Below are positions 8,876-16,355 of a DNA stretch of 20,581 bases, one piece after another. This DNA comes from JAEUTH01 sp044230205 (lineage in GTDB: Bacteria > Bacteroidota > Bacteroidia > AKYH767-A > OLB10): positions 1 to 20,581 of the forward strand of contig JBGARN010000086.1 of NCBI GenBank assembly GCA_044230205.1. Direction: 5' to 3'. Both the position numbers and the translations under genes were made by a program. Numbering within the stretch: the stretch's first letter is position 1; each line of letters begins with the position of its first letter. The notes beneath the pieces were generated by a model that was given only the letters and a program-made list of their open reading frames with translations, was not told the origin of the DNA and did not search any database.

Positions 8876-9715
8876 TTATTCCTTAGCCTGATTTCCAAAT
8901 TCGTAACTTATATCGGTATGTGGCGTAAACCCTAACGTTTCATGAAACGATGCAGTAAAATTAATTTTAAGCTGTTTTAGCTCAAGTCCAAATCCGAAAT
9001 AGCCCGAGGTTTGATTGGTAGAAATACCTGCACGAAGAAATAATGGTTTAGCTATACGATATTCAAACCCTGCTTTAATATTATTTTTCATTGCACTGGT
9101 TTTTTCTGTCTCTGCAGCAAGCAACACTTTTTCATTGAAGTGATAACAGAGTCCAAGCTTAAATGTACTCGGGCTTCTTTCATTTTCGTAAGATGATAAT
9201 TTAGCCCTTGTGGGATTGTAAATATGAACACCAAGTATAAATCCCGGTAGAATTTCTGCTCTGAAACCGGCTTCAACAGTAAATGCATCCTGCCGGCCAT
9301 AATACTCGTCACTTAAATTAGTGGCGATGTAATCAAACTGTACACCGGCAGAAATATTATCGCCAAAGTTGCGTGCATAGGCCAACCCAATTTTCTGTTC
9401 GTTATACAAACTGAAACCAAAATAAGTAGCACTGAGTGAAAAGGTTCCTATTTTTTTTACAGGCACAGCAACTGCGAATGCATTTAATGAAAGTTCTTTC
9501 AGGCCATATCGTATTTCATTGTAAGCTCCTGCATTAACATTTTTTAATCCTGAAAGTCCTGCCTGGTTATTAAAAGCTGCCCACATATCATTCAATGTAA
9601 CAGCAGCATTACCTATTCCTGCTGCACGTGCACCAACAGGAAAATTCTCATTACCTCCATAAGTTTTTATGTAAACAGAAAAAGAAAGCAGTAATAAACC
9701 CAGGTATTTTACCAT
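8876..9715 (-). CDS. PorV/PorQ-like outer-membrane beta-barrel protein
   Basis: A 279-residue protein starting at ATG 9715 with an N-terminal signal peptide (MVKYLGLLLLSFSVYIKTYG). The mature part opens with NFPVGARAAGIGNAAVTLND and AAFNNQAGLSG. This pattern of small residues followed by a motif like WNPA/NNPA is typical of the PorV/PorQ and FadL-like barrels of Bacteroidota. The remainder is alternating beta strands ending in YEFGNQAKE. It is shorter than characterised PorV (about 390) or PorQ (about 340), so I do not assign either name. PorV itself shuttles T9SS cargo to the sortase; whether this paralogue does so is unknown. It starts 54 bp after purE and precedes the helix-hairpin-helix barrel gene. 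Confidence 0.75.
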   Translation of the reverse strand: MVKYLGLLLLSFSVYIKTYGGNENFPVGARAAGIGNAAVTLNDMWAAFNNQAGLSGLKNVNAGAYNEIRYGLKELSLNAFAVAVPVKKIGTFSLSATYFGFSLYNEQKIGLAYARNFGDNISAGVQFDYIATNLSDEYYGRQDAFTVEAGFRAEILPGFILGVHIYNPTRAKLSSYENERSPSTFKLGLCYHFNEKVLLAAETEKTSAMKNNIKAGFEYRIAKPLFLRAGISTNQTSGYFGFGLELKQLKINFTASFHETLGFTPHTDISYEFGNQAKE

Positions 9716-9769
9716 ATCGGATAATCAATAATTATCCCAATAATAAAAACATTTTACGAAAATGAAATA

Positions 9770-10249
9770 TTACTTTTTCAACTCCTTGTTCATTTGCATA
9801 ACTTTTTCCTTAAGGTCATGCTTGTATTCGGTTAGTTTTTCGCTAAGCGAAAAATTGCTTGTAGCAAGAATCTGAACAGCAAGCAAACCGGCATTTTGTG
9901 CTCCATTTAAAGCAACAGTGGCTACGGGCACACCATTGGGCATTTGCAAAATAGAAAGCACAGAATCCCAGCCATCAATTGAATTGCTTGACTTAATTGG
10001 AACTCCGATAACAGGTAAAACCGTAACGCTTGCAATCATACCCGGCAAATGCGCAGCACCTCCGGCTCCAGCAATTATTACTTTCAAACCACGCTCATGT
10101 GCAGTATGTGCATAGTCCATCATACGGGCTGGTGTGCGGTGTGCGCTTACCACAGCTATTTCATATTCCACACCAAATTGTTTTAAAACATCAGCTGCTT
10201 TTTGCATTACTTCCAAATCGCTGCTGCTTCCCATTATTATTCCTACCAC
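9770..10249 (-). CDS. purE: N5-carboxyaminoimidazole ribonucleotide mutase
   Basis: A 159-residue class I PurE, which moves the carboxyl group of N5-CAIR to C4 to give CAIR in purine synthesis. Seen motifs: GSSSD at 7-11 (binding the substrate phosphate and ribose), SAHRTP at 35-40 with the catalytic H37, and GAGGAAHLPG near 61-70. The start codon is GTG at 10249: an in-frame TAA lies directly upstream, and the only later choice (ATG for residue 6) would delete the first beta strand that leads into GSSSD. The partner gene purK is not in the window. The gene lies 41 bp after carA on the same strand, so a nucleotide-synthesis transcript is plausible. Confidence 0.97.
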   Translation of the reverse strand: MVGIIMGSSSDLEVMQKAADVLKQFGVEYEIAVVSAHRTPARMMDYAHTAHERGLKVIIAGAGGAAHLPGMIASVTVLPVIGVPIKSSNSIDGWDSVLSILQMPNGVPVATVALNGAQNAGLLAVQILATSNFSLSEKLTEYKHDLKEKVMQMNKELKK

Positions 10250-10290
10250 TTACTTTATAATTAAACTAGTTTGAAATTATGGTTCCTAAA

Positions 10291-11442
10291 TCAGGCATTG
10301 ATTGCCGCATTCTTTTTTTTGCTTTTTGTATTTAATGCAGTTGATGCACCTAAGCTATTCACAAAATCATCAAACAAATACCTGGAGTCATGGGGTCCCG
10401 GAGCACTTTCGGGATGATACTGCACACTGAATGCTTTTTTTCCTTTAACCCGAATTCCTTCAATGGTATTATCATTAAGATTGATATGCGTTACCTCAAC
10501 ATTCGGATTTTTAAGTACATCATCTTCTTTAACTGCAAAACCATGATTTTGTGATGTAATTTCACAGATCCCCTTTATTATATTTTTCACAGGGTGATTA
10601 ATACCACGGTGTCCGTTAAACATTTTGTAAGTTTTAATGCCTTGGGATTCAGCAAGCATCTGATGACCCAAACAAATTCCAAACAAAGGTTTATCAGCAT
10701 CAACAATTTCCTTCACTGTTTTTACAACACCTGGCATTACAGCCGGATCACCCGGTCCATTGGAAATCAAATAGCCATCAGGATTCCATTTTTCCATTTC
10801 ACTAAATGATGTATTGTATGGAAACACCTTTACAAAAACACCACGTTCATCGAGACATCGGAGCGAGTTCATTTTTATACCAAGATCAAGTAACGCTACT
10901 TTTAATGCAGCATCGGGATTACCATAGGTATAAGCCTCCCTGGTGGAAACTGTTGATGATAATTCTAAGCCTTCCATAGATGGTACCTTTGCCAGCAATT
11001 TTTTCAATTCTTCAATATCCGTTATTTCAGAACTTATAATTGCATTCATGGCTCCTTTGCTTCTGATATGACGTACAACTGCACGGGTATCAACATCAGC
11101 TATTACAACTACACCGCTTTTCTCAAAATAATCGCTCACACTCATATCACCCTCCGATCTTGAAAAGTAGTTATGAAATGATTTGCAAACCAGTCCTGCA
11201 ATTTTAATGGAAGCACTTTCGCTTTCATTGTTTTCAATGCCATAGTTGCCTATATGAACATTGGTCTCAACTAATATCTGTCCGTAATAGCTTGGATCAG
11301 TAAATACTTCCTGGTAGCCTGTCATTCCAGTATTAAAACAAATCTCTCCGGTAGTAGTTCCTATTTTACCGGCTGCGGTGCCTTTATAAATGGTTCCGTC
11401 TGCCAATAATAAAATTGCTGATTGCTTAGCCTTATATTTCAT
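10291..11442 (-). CDS. carA: Carbamoyl-phosphate synthase small (glutaminase) subunit
   Basis: A 383-residue protein that hydrolyses glutamine and feeds ammonia to CarB for carbamoyl phosphate, the precursor of pyrimidines and arginine. The N-terminal CPSase domain (about 8-150) shows ADGTIYKG, NTGMTGYQEVFTDPSY and VDTRAVVRHIR. The class I amidotransferase domain (about 180-365) has NGPGDP at 228-233, the nucleophile C257 in FGICLGHQ, and H343/E345 in QYHPES. All catalytic residues are present. The lysine-rich tail (370-383, NTKSKKKNAA) extends a little past the conserved end. carB is not adjacent, unlike the carAB operons of many bacteria. A TAnnTTTG box lies just ahead of the start. Confidence 0.98.
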   Translation of the reverse strand: MKYKAKQSAILLLADGTIYKGTAAGKIGTTTGEICFNTGMTGYQEVFTDPSYYGQILVETNVHIGNYGIENNESESASIKIAGLVCKSFHNYFSRSEGDMSVSDYFEKSGVVVIADVDTRAVVRHIRSKGAMNAIISSEITDIEELKKLLAKVPSMEGLELSSTVSTREAYTYGNPDAALKVALLDLGIKMNSLRCLDERGVFVKVFPYNTSFSEMEKWNPDGYLISNGPGDPAVMPGVVKTVKEIVDADKPLFGICLGHQMLAESQGIKTYKMFNGHRGINHPVKNIIKGICEITSQNHGFAVKEDDVLKNPNVEVTHINLNDNTIEGIRVKGKKAFSVQYHPESAPGPHDSRYLFDDFVNSLGASTALNTKSKKKNAAINA

Positions 11443-11458
11443 TGCCTGTTAATTCGCG

Positions 11459-11466
11459 CAAAAGTA
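11459..11466 (-). promoter_or_regulatory. Candidate -7 box of the carA promoter
   Basis: Read on the minus strand this is TACTTTTG, an exact match to TAnnTTTG, followed by CGCG. It lies 16 bases before the carA start codon at 11442, implying a very short leader. The nearest upstream TTG is 25 bases away, slightly farther than usual for a -33 box. Confidence 0.45.
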
Positions 11467-11617
11467 AATTTTATTCGCTAGTTTTTTGGGGCAAGAGGTT
11501 TAATTTAATACACATGCTGTTAATACAGGATATTGCATTATTTCATAATACCGTTAAAACCGCTCTCATTTCAACTTCATGGTTTATTGGTTCATTTGTT
11601 ATGAGAAAAAATAGTGT

Positions 11618-12667
11618 ATGCTTTACTGGGTTAAAAGTCAATTTTTATTAATGCTGCTGGTCAAATTATTGATTTCATCATTAGTTTTGGTCAACATCAA
11701 ATTGATATTAAAACTACCATACTCGATGAGGTTTATGCTAATCAAGCTACCCAAAACAATTCTAAATTCAAACCTAAAAGGAAGAATAAAAAAGCTAACA
11801 GAAATCAATCTTATCACAAAAGACACTCTGGAATCAAGCTATAATATTTTTGGTCAGCTAATCTATGAGTGCAAATCATCACCATATTCAAAGTACACCA
11901 AAGAGTATTTTTTTAACGGCAATCAATTAGTAAAAATCAGGCTCAATGAATTCGCCAACAATAGAATTTCTGAGTGGTTTTATGATAACCAGGGCCTGCT
12001 TGAAAAGCGGACTGATCAATGGGAGAATTCTACAGCTAAAACTTTTTTTCGAACTGGCACTTATCATTATAATTCAGAAATTACAGAAATAACTGTATCC
12101 TATGATTATAAGCAAAAAATGAATGGCTGGGATATAGTTCAAAGCGAAACCTATAAGCTAACTTATCAAAATAAGAAACCAGTTAAAATACGGAGCATTT
12201 CAAAACACGGTGAAACTGAGTATGGAGCAACAACTACAATTGGCTATGATTCAACTACAACCAAGCCTCATTTCATAGCATTGAATGATGACTGTGCAGG
12301 CTCTAATTCATGCCTGATTTTACATTTAAAAATTACATATGATAAGAATGGCAATATAATTTCTGAGAACATGATTGACCGAACAATCCGGAATGCACTA
12401 TGGTCGTATGGCTATTCATTTAAAGCAAAATATAATTCGCACAACGACATTGTTGAAGAATACAGGAAAAATTCCAATGAAATGGAAGGCAATTCACTAA
12501 TTGCATTTACATTGAAAGATACGACTAATAATTACCCTGATGACTATGATCATTTAAAACAGACTTACCACTACAGTTATGATACTGGCAATAACTGGAT
12601 AAAAAAGTATGTGCTAAAAGCTACAAACAGTGAACTAATTGTTAAACGCGAGATTGAGTATTATTGA
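11618..12667 (+). CDS. Hypothetical protein with YD-like beta repeats; start uncertain
   Basis: Up to 349 residues in this frame. From about residue 52 (LKGRIKKLTEINL) the protein is all beta, with repeated units of the YD/RHS flavour: SSYNIFGQLIYE, EYFFNGNQLVKI, EWFYDNQGLLEK, LKITYDKNGNIISE, YSFKAKYNSHNDIVEEY and YHYSYDTGNNW. Such small repeat proteins are usually exported in Bacteroidota, but no textbook signal peptide is visible. Residues 12-28 (MLLVKLLISSLVLVNIK) are hydrophobic and could serve; other starts are ATG 11651 and ATG 11726. The coding region may really begin at one of these, or the N-terminus may be damaged by a frameshift in the T-run near 11641. It stands alone between minus-strand genes and converges with the methyltransferase gene (29 bp between stops). 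Function unknown. Confidence 0.6.
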   Translation: MLYWVKSQFLLMLLVKLLISSLVLVNIKLILKLPYSMRFMLIKLPKTILNSNLKGRIKKLTEINLITKDTLESSYNIFGQLIYECKSSPYSKYTKEYFFNGNQLVKIRLNEFANNRISEWFYDNQGLLEKRTDQWENSTAKTFFRTGTYHYNSEITEITVSYDYKQKMNGWDIVQSETYKLTYQNKKPVKIRSISKHGETEYGATTTIGYDSTTTKPHFIALNDDCAGSNSCLILHLKITYDKNGNIISENMIDRTIRNALWSYGYSFKAKYNSHNDIVEEYRKNSNEMEGNSLIAFTLKDTTNNYPDDYDHLKQTYHYSYDTGNNWIKKYVLKATNSELIVKREIEYY

Positions 12668-12696
12668 GATTCTCTGGATATTGTTTTATAAAAGCA

Positions 12697-13512
12697 TCAG
12701 TTTTTCACTGCAACAAAATTAACTCCAAAGAAAAAATACTCTTTTAAAAAGTTGCTTCGCCTCCATAATGACTGTTCGCGTTGCAATACTTTATCATAAT
12801 TGCCGGTTTTTAATAATTGTGGTGGGAACAACCTGATGTATTGCATGGATGATTTATCAATAGTAAAATGTTGCTTGGAAAATTCATTTTCCCATACCTT
12901 CATGGGCCTTATGTTTTCGTTCCCGAACAAAATATTTTTTTTCAGTTTCTCATCATAAATCTCAATGATACGTTTGTTACCGCGCAACTTGTAAAATTTC
13001 AATCGTTCAAAAATATTGTTGCCGTTAATTTCACTAACTACAATTTTTCCTTTTTCAGACAACACCCGGTTGAAAATTGCAATAGCCTGCGGCAATGGTT
13101 CAAGGTGGTGCAAGGTATCCTGAACGATAATGAGGTCATAACTCCCGGGCTGAATCTTCATGTCAAACAGGTTTTCGTACCCATAAGTAAACCCGGAAAC
13201 ATCACCAAACTGACTCCAGTATTTCAATCGTTTTTCTATATCCTTAAAATAGAATTCCAATGTTGAACCATAAACTTTAAAACCATTCAAAGCAAGAAAT
13301 ATAGCAGTGGTTCCGTATCCACATCCTACATCCCAAATTCTGTTGCTTTTATTCTGTATAGTTTGGTTAATATACTGAAGTCTTTGGAGGAAATGTGCTT
13401 TACGAAATGCAAAACTTCCTGGATTATTCAGCACTTTATAATATGTGCGAAGTTCCGGTGCATTCTCTAATTCTTTTATAAAAAGTTCAAAAAAATTCTC
13501 AGGCGTCATCAT
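12697..13512 (-). CDS. Class I SAM-dependent methyltransferase
   Basis: A 271-residue protein with a Rossmann methyltransferase core at about 55-165. The SAM-binding motif I is IWDVGCGYGTTA (59-70), an acidic residue ends strand 2 (E86 in GSTLEF), and motif II/III is YDLIIVQDTLHHLEPLP (125-141), of the Methyltransf_11/UbiE-like type. The N-terminal 50 residues (FRKAHFLQRLQYI) and the C-terminal 100 residues (many aromatic and basic residues) are outside the core and would choose the substrate. I do not recognise the substrate; small-molecule, lipid or glycan modification are all possible. Two ATGs are adjacent at 13512 and 13509. A promoter-like box is at 13528-13535. It diverges from the hydrolase gene that starts at 13597 or later. 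Confidence 0.8.
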   Translation of the reverse strand: MMTPENFFELFIKELENAPELRTYYKVLNNPGSFAFRKAHFLQRLQYINQTIQNKSNRIWDVGCGYGTTAIFLALNGFKVYGSTLEFYFKDIEKRLKYWSQFGDVSGFTYGYENLFDMKIQPGSYDLIIVQDTLHHLEPLPQAIAIFNRVLSEKGKIVVSEINGNNIFERLKFYKLRGNKRIIEIYDEKLKKNILFGNENIRPMKVWENEFSKQHFTIDKSSMQYIRLFPPQLLKTGNYDKVLQREQSLWRRSNFLKEYFFFGVNFVAVKN

Positions 13513-13527
13513 TTTAAATTAAGGGCG

Positions 13528-13535
13528 CAAAAATA
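13528..13535 (-). promoter_or_regulatory. Candidate -7 box upstream of the methyltransferase
   Basis: Read on the minus strand this is TATTTTTG, exactly TAnnTTTG, followed by CGCCC. It lies 15 bases ahead of the start at 13512. I see no TTG at the usual -33 spacing. Confidence 0.4.
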
Positions 13536-13596
13536 GAATTAATTGGCAACCTCCTCCCCTAATGTTAAGTATTTGAAAGTTTTGAAGAATTAACTT

Positions 13597-14553
13597 ATGT
13601 TTGTATTTCACTCCTGTATTAATACATCCATTACATTTTTCAAACCTTTATTGATTTTGATAAGCCAGGGCAACATATTGACTGAAAAGTCGCAACAGCC
13701 ATTAAATGGAAACCATACATTAAACTCTAAAAAGTTTATTTCGTATAATGGCTACCAGTTGCATTATACTTCTTTTGGCAATGGTAGCCAGAGTTTGCTT
13801 GCATTTCATGGATTTAACCGAACGGGGAGTGATTGGTCCGGTTTCGAAAAATTTATCGGAAACACGTATACCATTTACGCCTTTGATTTGTTTTATCATG
13901 GCAATAGCACGATAGATGAAAAAGTTGAAGAACCTTACATTGGTAAAACTGAACTATCGGAAATGGTTACAATGTTCATGATGGAGAAAAAAATTACCCG
14001 AATCTCATTGATTGGCTATTCATTAGGCGGTAAGCTGGCACTGAGTTTAATTGAAACCATGCCGGGACAAATTGATAATGTATTTTTATTGGCTCCGGAT
14101 GGAATTAAAAAGAGTTTTTGGAATAATGTTGCTGTAAATACTGCTATCGGGCGAATGTTGTTTAATCATGTTATTAAAGACCCAAGATTAGTTTTAAAGA
14201 TTTCATCATTATTTGCCAAAACCCACCTCATTCATCATAAACTTGATGTATTTATCCGAACTCATTTACTTGAAGCACGAAACCGAATTAAAGTATTGAA
14301 TATTTGGACGCTTTTTAAAGATTTATCTCCCGACAAAAAACGAATACGAAAACATATTCTTCGATATAAAATAAATCTGCAAATGTTTTATGGAAAGTAT
14401 GATGCAATTATTCCTTACAAAACAGGACTTCAATTTGCAGATCAGTTAAACATTCCCTGTTTTCACTTACTTGATTGCGGTCACAACATGAATGGTATGG
14501 TATACGAAATATCAACTGTGATCAACAACACTACCATTGCAAAAACATTTTAA
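13597..14553 (+). CDS. Alpha/beta hydrolase-fold protein
   Basis: A 318-residue frame from ATG 13597. The hydrolase core begins at about residue 47 (FISYNGYQLHY). The oxyanion strand motif is AFHGFNRTGSDW (69-80). The nucleophile elbow is LIGYSLGGK with S142. The acid is D269 in FYGKYDAIIP, and the base is H296 in DCGHNMNG, so the triad is complete. The cap region (170-245) is helical. The first 27 residues are poorly conserved in character and may not be translated; a TTG at 13678, with AGGG 7 bases upstream, would give a 291-residue protein that starts just before the fold. Substrate unknown; carboxylesterase, lipase-like or haloperoxidase-like roles are all open. The gene ends at the shared hairpin terminator at 14613-14644. 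Confidence 0.82.
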   Translation: MFVFHSCINTSITFFKPLLILISQGNILTEKSQQPLNGNHTLNSKKFISYNGYQLHYTSFGNGSQSLLAFHGFNRTGSDWSGFEKFIGNTYTIYAFDLFYHGNSTIDEKVEEPYIGKTELSEMVTMFMMEKKITRISLIGYSLGGKLALSLIETMPGQIDNVFLLAPDGIKKSFWNNVAVNTAIGRMLFNHVIKDPRLVLKISSLFAKTHLIHHKLDVFIRTHLLEARNRIKVLNIWTLFKDLSPDKKRIRKHILRYKINLQMFYGKYDAIIPYKTGLQFADQLNIPCFHLLDCGHNMNGMVYEISTVINNTTIAKTF

Positions 14554-14612
14554 TCAAATCTCTTTTCTTCCAGAAGATTAATCCGATAATAGCTGGAATT
14601 TTATGAAATAGA

Positions 14613-14644
14613 AAAAGGTCGTTGCTAAGAATCAACGACCTTTT
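14613..14644. terminator. Bidirectional hairpin terminator between hydrolase and rpmH
   Basis: A perfect 12-bp stem, AAAAGGTCGTTG (14613-14624) pairing with CAACGACCTTTT (14633-14644), with an 8-nt loop. On the minus strand the stem runs into five T residues, fitting an intrinsic terminator for rpmH. On the plus strand four T residues end the stem, so it may also stop the hydrolase transcript, whose stop codon is about 60 bp upstream. Confidence 0.85.
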
Positions 14645-14679
14645 AAGTGAAGTTTATACGTAACTAAATCTTCCTGTGG

Positions 14680-14838
14680 TTATTTGATGTAAGTGCGCTC
14701 GTCTGATACAGTTAACACTCTGCGGCCCCTCTTTCTGCGTGCAGATAATACTCTGCGTCCGTTAGCAGATGACATTCTTTTTCTGAATCCATGCTTGTTG
14801 CTGCGCTTACGATTACTTGGCTGATAAGTCCTTTTCAT
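14680..14838 (-). CDS. rpmH: 50S ribosomal protein L34
   Basis: A 52-residue, very basic protein starting at ATG 14838. It opens with the L34 signature MKRTYQPSNRKR and continues with HGFRKRMSSANGRRVLSARR and KRGRRVL. The last nine residues (TVSDERTYIK ends the chain) form the longer acidic-basic tail often seen in Bacteroidota L34. L34 binds 23S rRNA in the large subunit. In many bacteria rpmH sits next to rnpA and dnaA; neither is here, but rsmG, another member of that ancestral cluster, lies 205 bp upstream on the same strand. The gene has a promoter-like box at 14923-14930 and a strong terminator at 14613-14644, so it looks monocistronic. Confidence 0.97.
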   Translation of the reverse strand: MKRTYQPSNRKRSNKHGFRKRMSSANGRRVLSARRKRGRRVLTVSDERTYIK

Positions 14839-14922
14839 TTTACTTGATCAAAATTATTTTTTTGGGAAACTGAAAGTTCTAAAGATTTATCGGTTTAAAC
14901 GGATCTTTATTCCTTTCGGGGA

Positions 14923-14930
14923 CAAAAATA
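14923..14930 (-). promoter_or_regulatory. Candidate -7 box of the rpmH promoter
   Basis: Read on the minus strand this is TATTTTTG, exactly TAnnTTTG, followed by TCCCC. A T-rich stretch lies about 18 bases upstream in place of a clear TTG. The distance to the rpmH start is 84 bases, leaving a leader of roughly 75 bases. No riboswitch fold is evident in it. Confidence 0.45.
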
Positions 14931-15043
14931 GGAAATTAGAATAAGGGTAAAAGGCTTTGTGAAAAGAAATTTAAAAATAGTTATTAACAGCTGTAAATCA
15001 ATTAGTTATACCCTAAACTATTGAATTTCAAATTGTGCTGAAA

Positions 15044-15673
15044 TTAGATTAAAGGATAATAAAGCAGCTTTTTGGTTTCAAAAAATTCCTCCTTAAAAAC
15101 AGAAGACAATGGCAAAATTGTCACTTTTTTAACAAAATCTTTAATTTCCTCATTTAATTCACCGCCTTTTAGGCAGATAAGACCATTTTTTAAATCATTT
15201 TTACTTTCAAACCTTACTTTGCCATTAACCCAATCCACCAAATCTTTAAGTGGAGCAGTTGCTCGGCTGACTACAAAATCAAATTTTCCCTCATTGGCCT
15301 CTGCCCTACTTTGAACAGCATTTACATTTTTCAGACTCAAACTTTCAGCAATTGATTTAACCACCATTATTTTTTTTCCTATTGAATCAACAAGTGTAAA
15401 ATTACATAGCGGAAAAAAAATGGCCAGTGGTATTCCCGGAAAACCACCTCCAGTTCCTACATCCAGAATTTTTGTGTTGGGTTGGAAAGAGATAAATCGT
15501 GCAATTGCTAATGAATGAAGCACATGATGCAACATAATATTATCGATATCTTTTCGTGAAATAACATTGATCTTGTTATTCCAATCACTATACAACTCAG
15601 GCAGCATTTCAAATTGCGCAATTTGCTCAGCAGTACATTCAGGAAAATAACTTTGAATAATTGACGCTTTCAT
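15044..15673 (-). CDS. rsmG: 16S rRNA (guanine527-N7)-methyltransferase
   Basis: A 209-residue RsmG (GidB), which uses SAM to methylate N7 of G527 in 16S rRNA, near the decoding site; loss of it gives low-level streptomycin resistance in other bacteria. Motif I is ILDVGTGGGFPGIPLAI (69-85), the family hallmark. D96 ends strand 2 (TLVDSIGKK), and VVSRATAPL (134-142) carries the conserved RA pair. Late motif LKGG follows near residue 168. The length matches the family. It begins 73 bp after the glutathione peroxidase gene on the same strand, so it may share a transcript with it. Confidence 0.96.
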   Translation of the reverse strand: MKASIIQSYFPECTAEQIAQFEMLPELYSDWNNKINVISRKDIDNIMLHHVLHSLAIARFISFQPNTKILDVGTGGGFPGIPLAIFFPLCNFTLVDSIGKKIMVVKSIAESLSLKNVNAVQSRAEANEGKFDFVVSRATAPLKDLVDWVNGKVRFESKNDLKNGLICLKGGELNEEIKDFVKKVTILPLSSVFKEEFFETKKLLYYPLI

Positions 15674-15746
15674 GATGACTTGCTTCCTAACTCAAATAAA
15701 ATCTGAACTAGAATTCTGCACTAAAATAGTTGATACAAACTTCAGG

Positions 15747-16286
15747 TTATTTTAAGTTAGAAATAATTAATTCATCCATTGGTTTTACTTTTGACCGGTA
15801 TCGATGAATTAATTTTCCATTTTCATCGAACAGGAATTTCTCAAAATTCCATTTGATATCACCTGTAAAATCAGGATTTGGCTGACCAATCATCCACATA
15901 AACAATGGATCAATATCAGCACCTTTTACTGAAACTTTAGCTGCCATAGGAAAACTAACATTATAATTTTTTTTGCAGAAGCTGGCTATTTCTTCATTAC
16001 TACCCGGTTCCTGTCCTCCGAAATTATTTGCCGGAAACCCAATCACCACTAAGCGGTTATTGTATTGCTTATGCAACTTTTCAAGGTCTTCGTACTGATA
16101 AGTGTAACCACATTCTGATGCTGTATTTACTATGAGTATTTTTTTGCCTTTGAAATCGGCAAGTTTAATTTCCTTTCCATCGAGTGATTTCACTTTAAAA
16201 TCATAAAGGCTTTGACCTAATACAGCCTGGTTTATAGTAGTATGTGTAAAGAATGCAGAGACAATTAACGCCAATTTTTTGAACAT
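15747..16286 (-). CDS. Glutathione peroxidase family protein, exported, cysteine type
   Basis: A 179-residue protein. Residues 1-25 look like a signal peptide (MFKKLALIVSAFF, ending AVLGQ), so it probably works in the periplasm. The thioredoxin-fold core starts at LYDFKVKSLDG. The peroxidatic cysteine is C59 in NTASECGYTYQYEDL. The catalytic partners are Q92 (FGGQEPG), W146 and N147 (IKWNFEKF). C104 in EEIASFCKKNY sits where yeast Gpx3 has its resolving cysteine, so this is likely a thioredoxin-type peroxidase rather than one that truly uses glutathione. The usual second cysteine in FPCNQF is replaced (FPANNF). It would reduce hydrogen peroxide or lipid peroxides. Two TTTGCAAA-centred repeats lie upstream at 16356-16405. 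Confidence 0.92.
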   Translation of the reverse strand: MFKKLALIVSAFFTHTTINQAVLGQSLYDFKVKSLDGKEIKLADFKGKKILIVNTASECGYTYQYEDLEKLHKQYNNRLVVIGFPANNFGGQEPGSNEEIASFCKKNYNVSFPMAAKVSVKGADIDPLFMWMIGQPNPDFTGDIKWNFEKFLFDENGKLIHRYRSKVKPMDELIISNLK

Positions 16287-16355
16287 GCGGTATAAATAAA
16301 ATTAATATTAAAATTTACTTTTTTAGTCATCATTTTGAAGAGATGCTAAAATCAT

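Noticed and set aside
11442..11651. Plus-strand 69-residue frame overlapping the carA promoter
   Set aside because: Its start overlaps the carA start codon, it shows no domain or protein-like pattern, and it runs through the carA upstream region.
12868..13266. Plus-strand 132-residue frame opposite the methyltransferase
   Set aside because: It is fully antisense to a gene with clear SAM-binding motifs and has no recognisable feature of its own.
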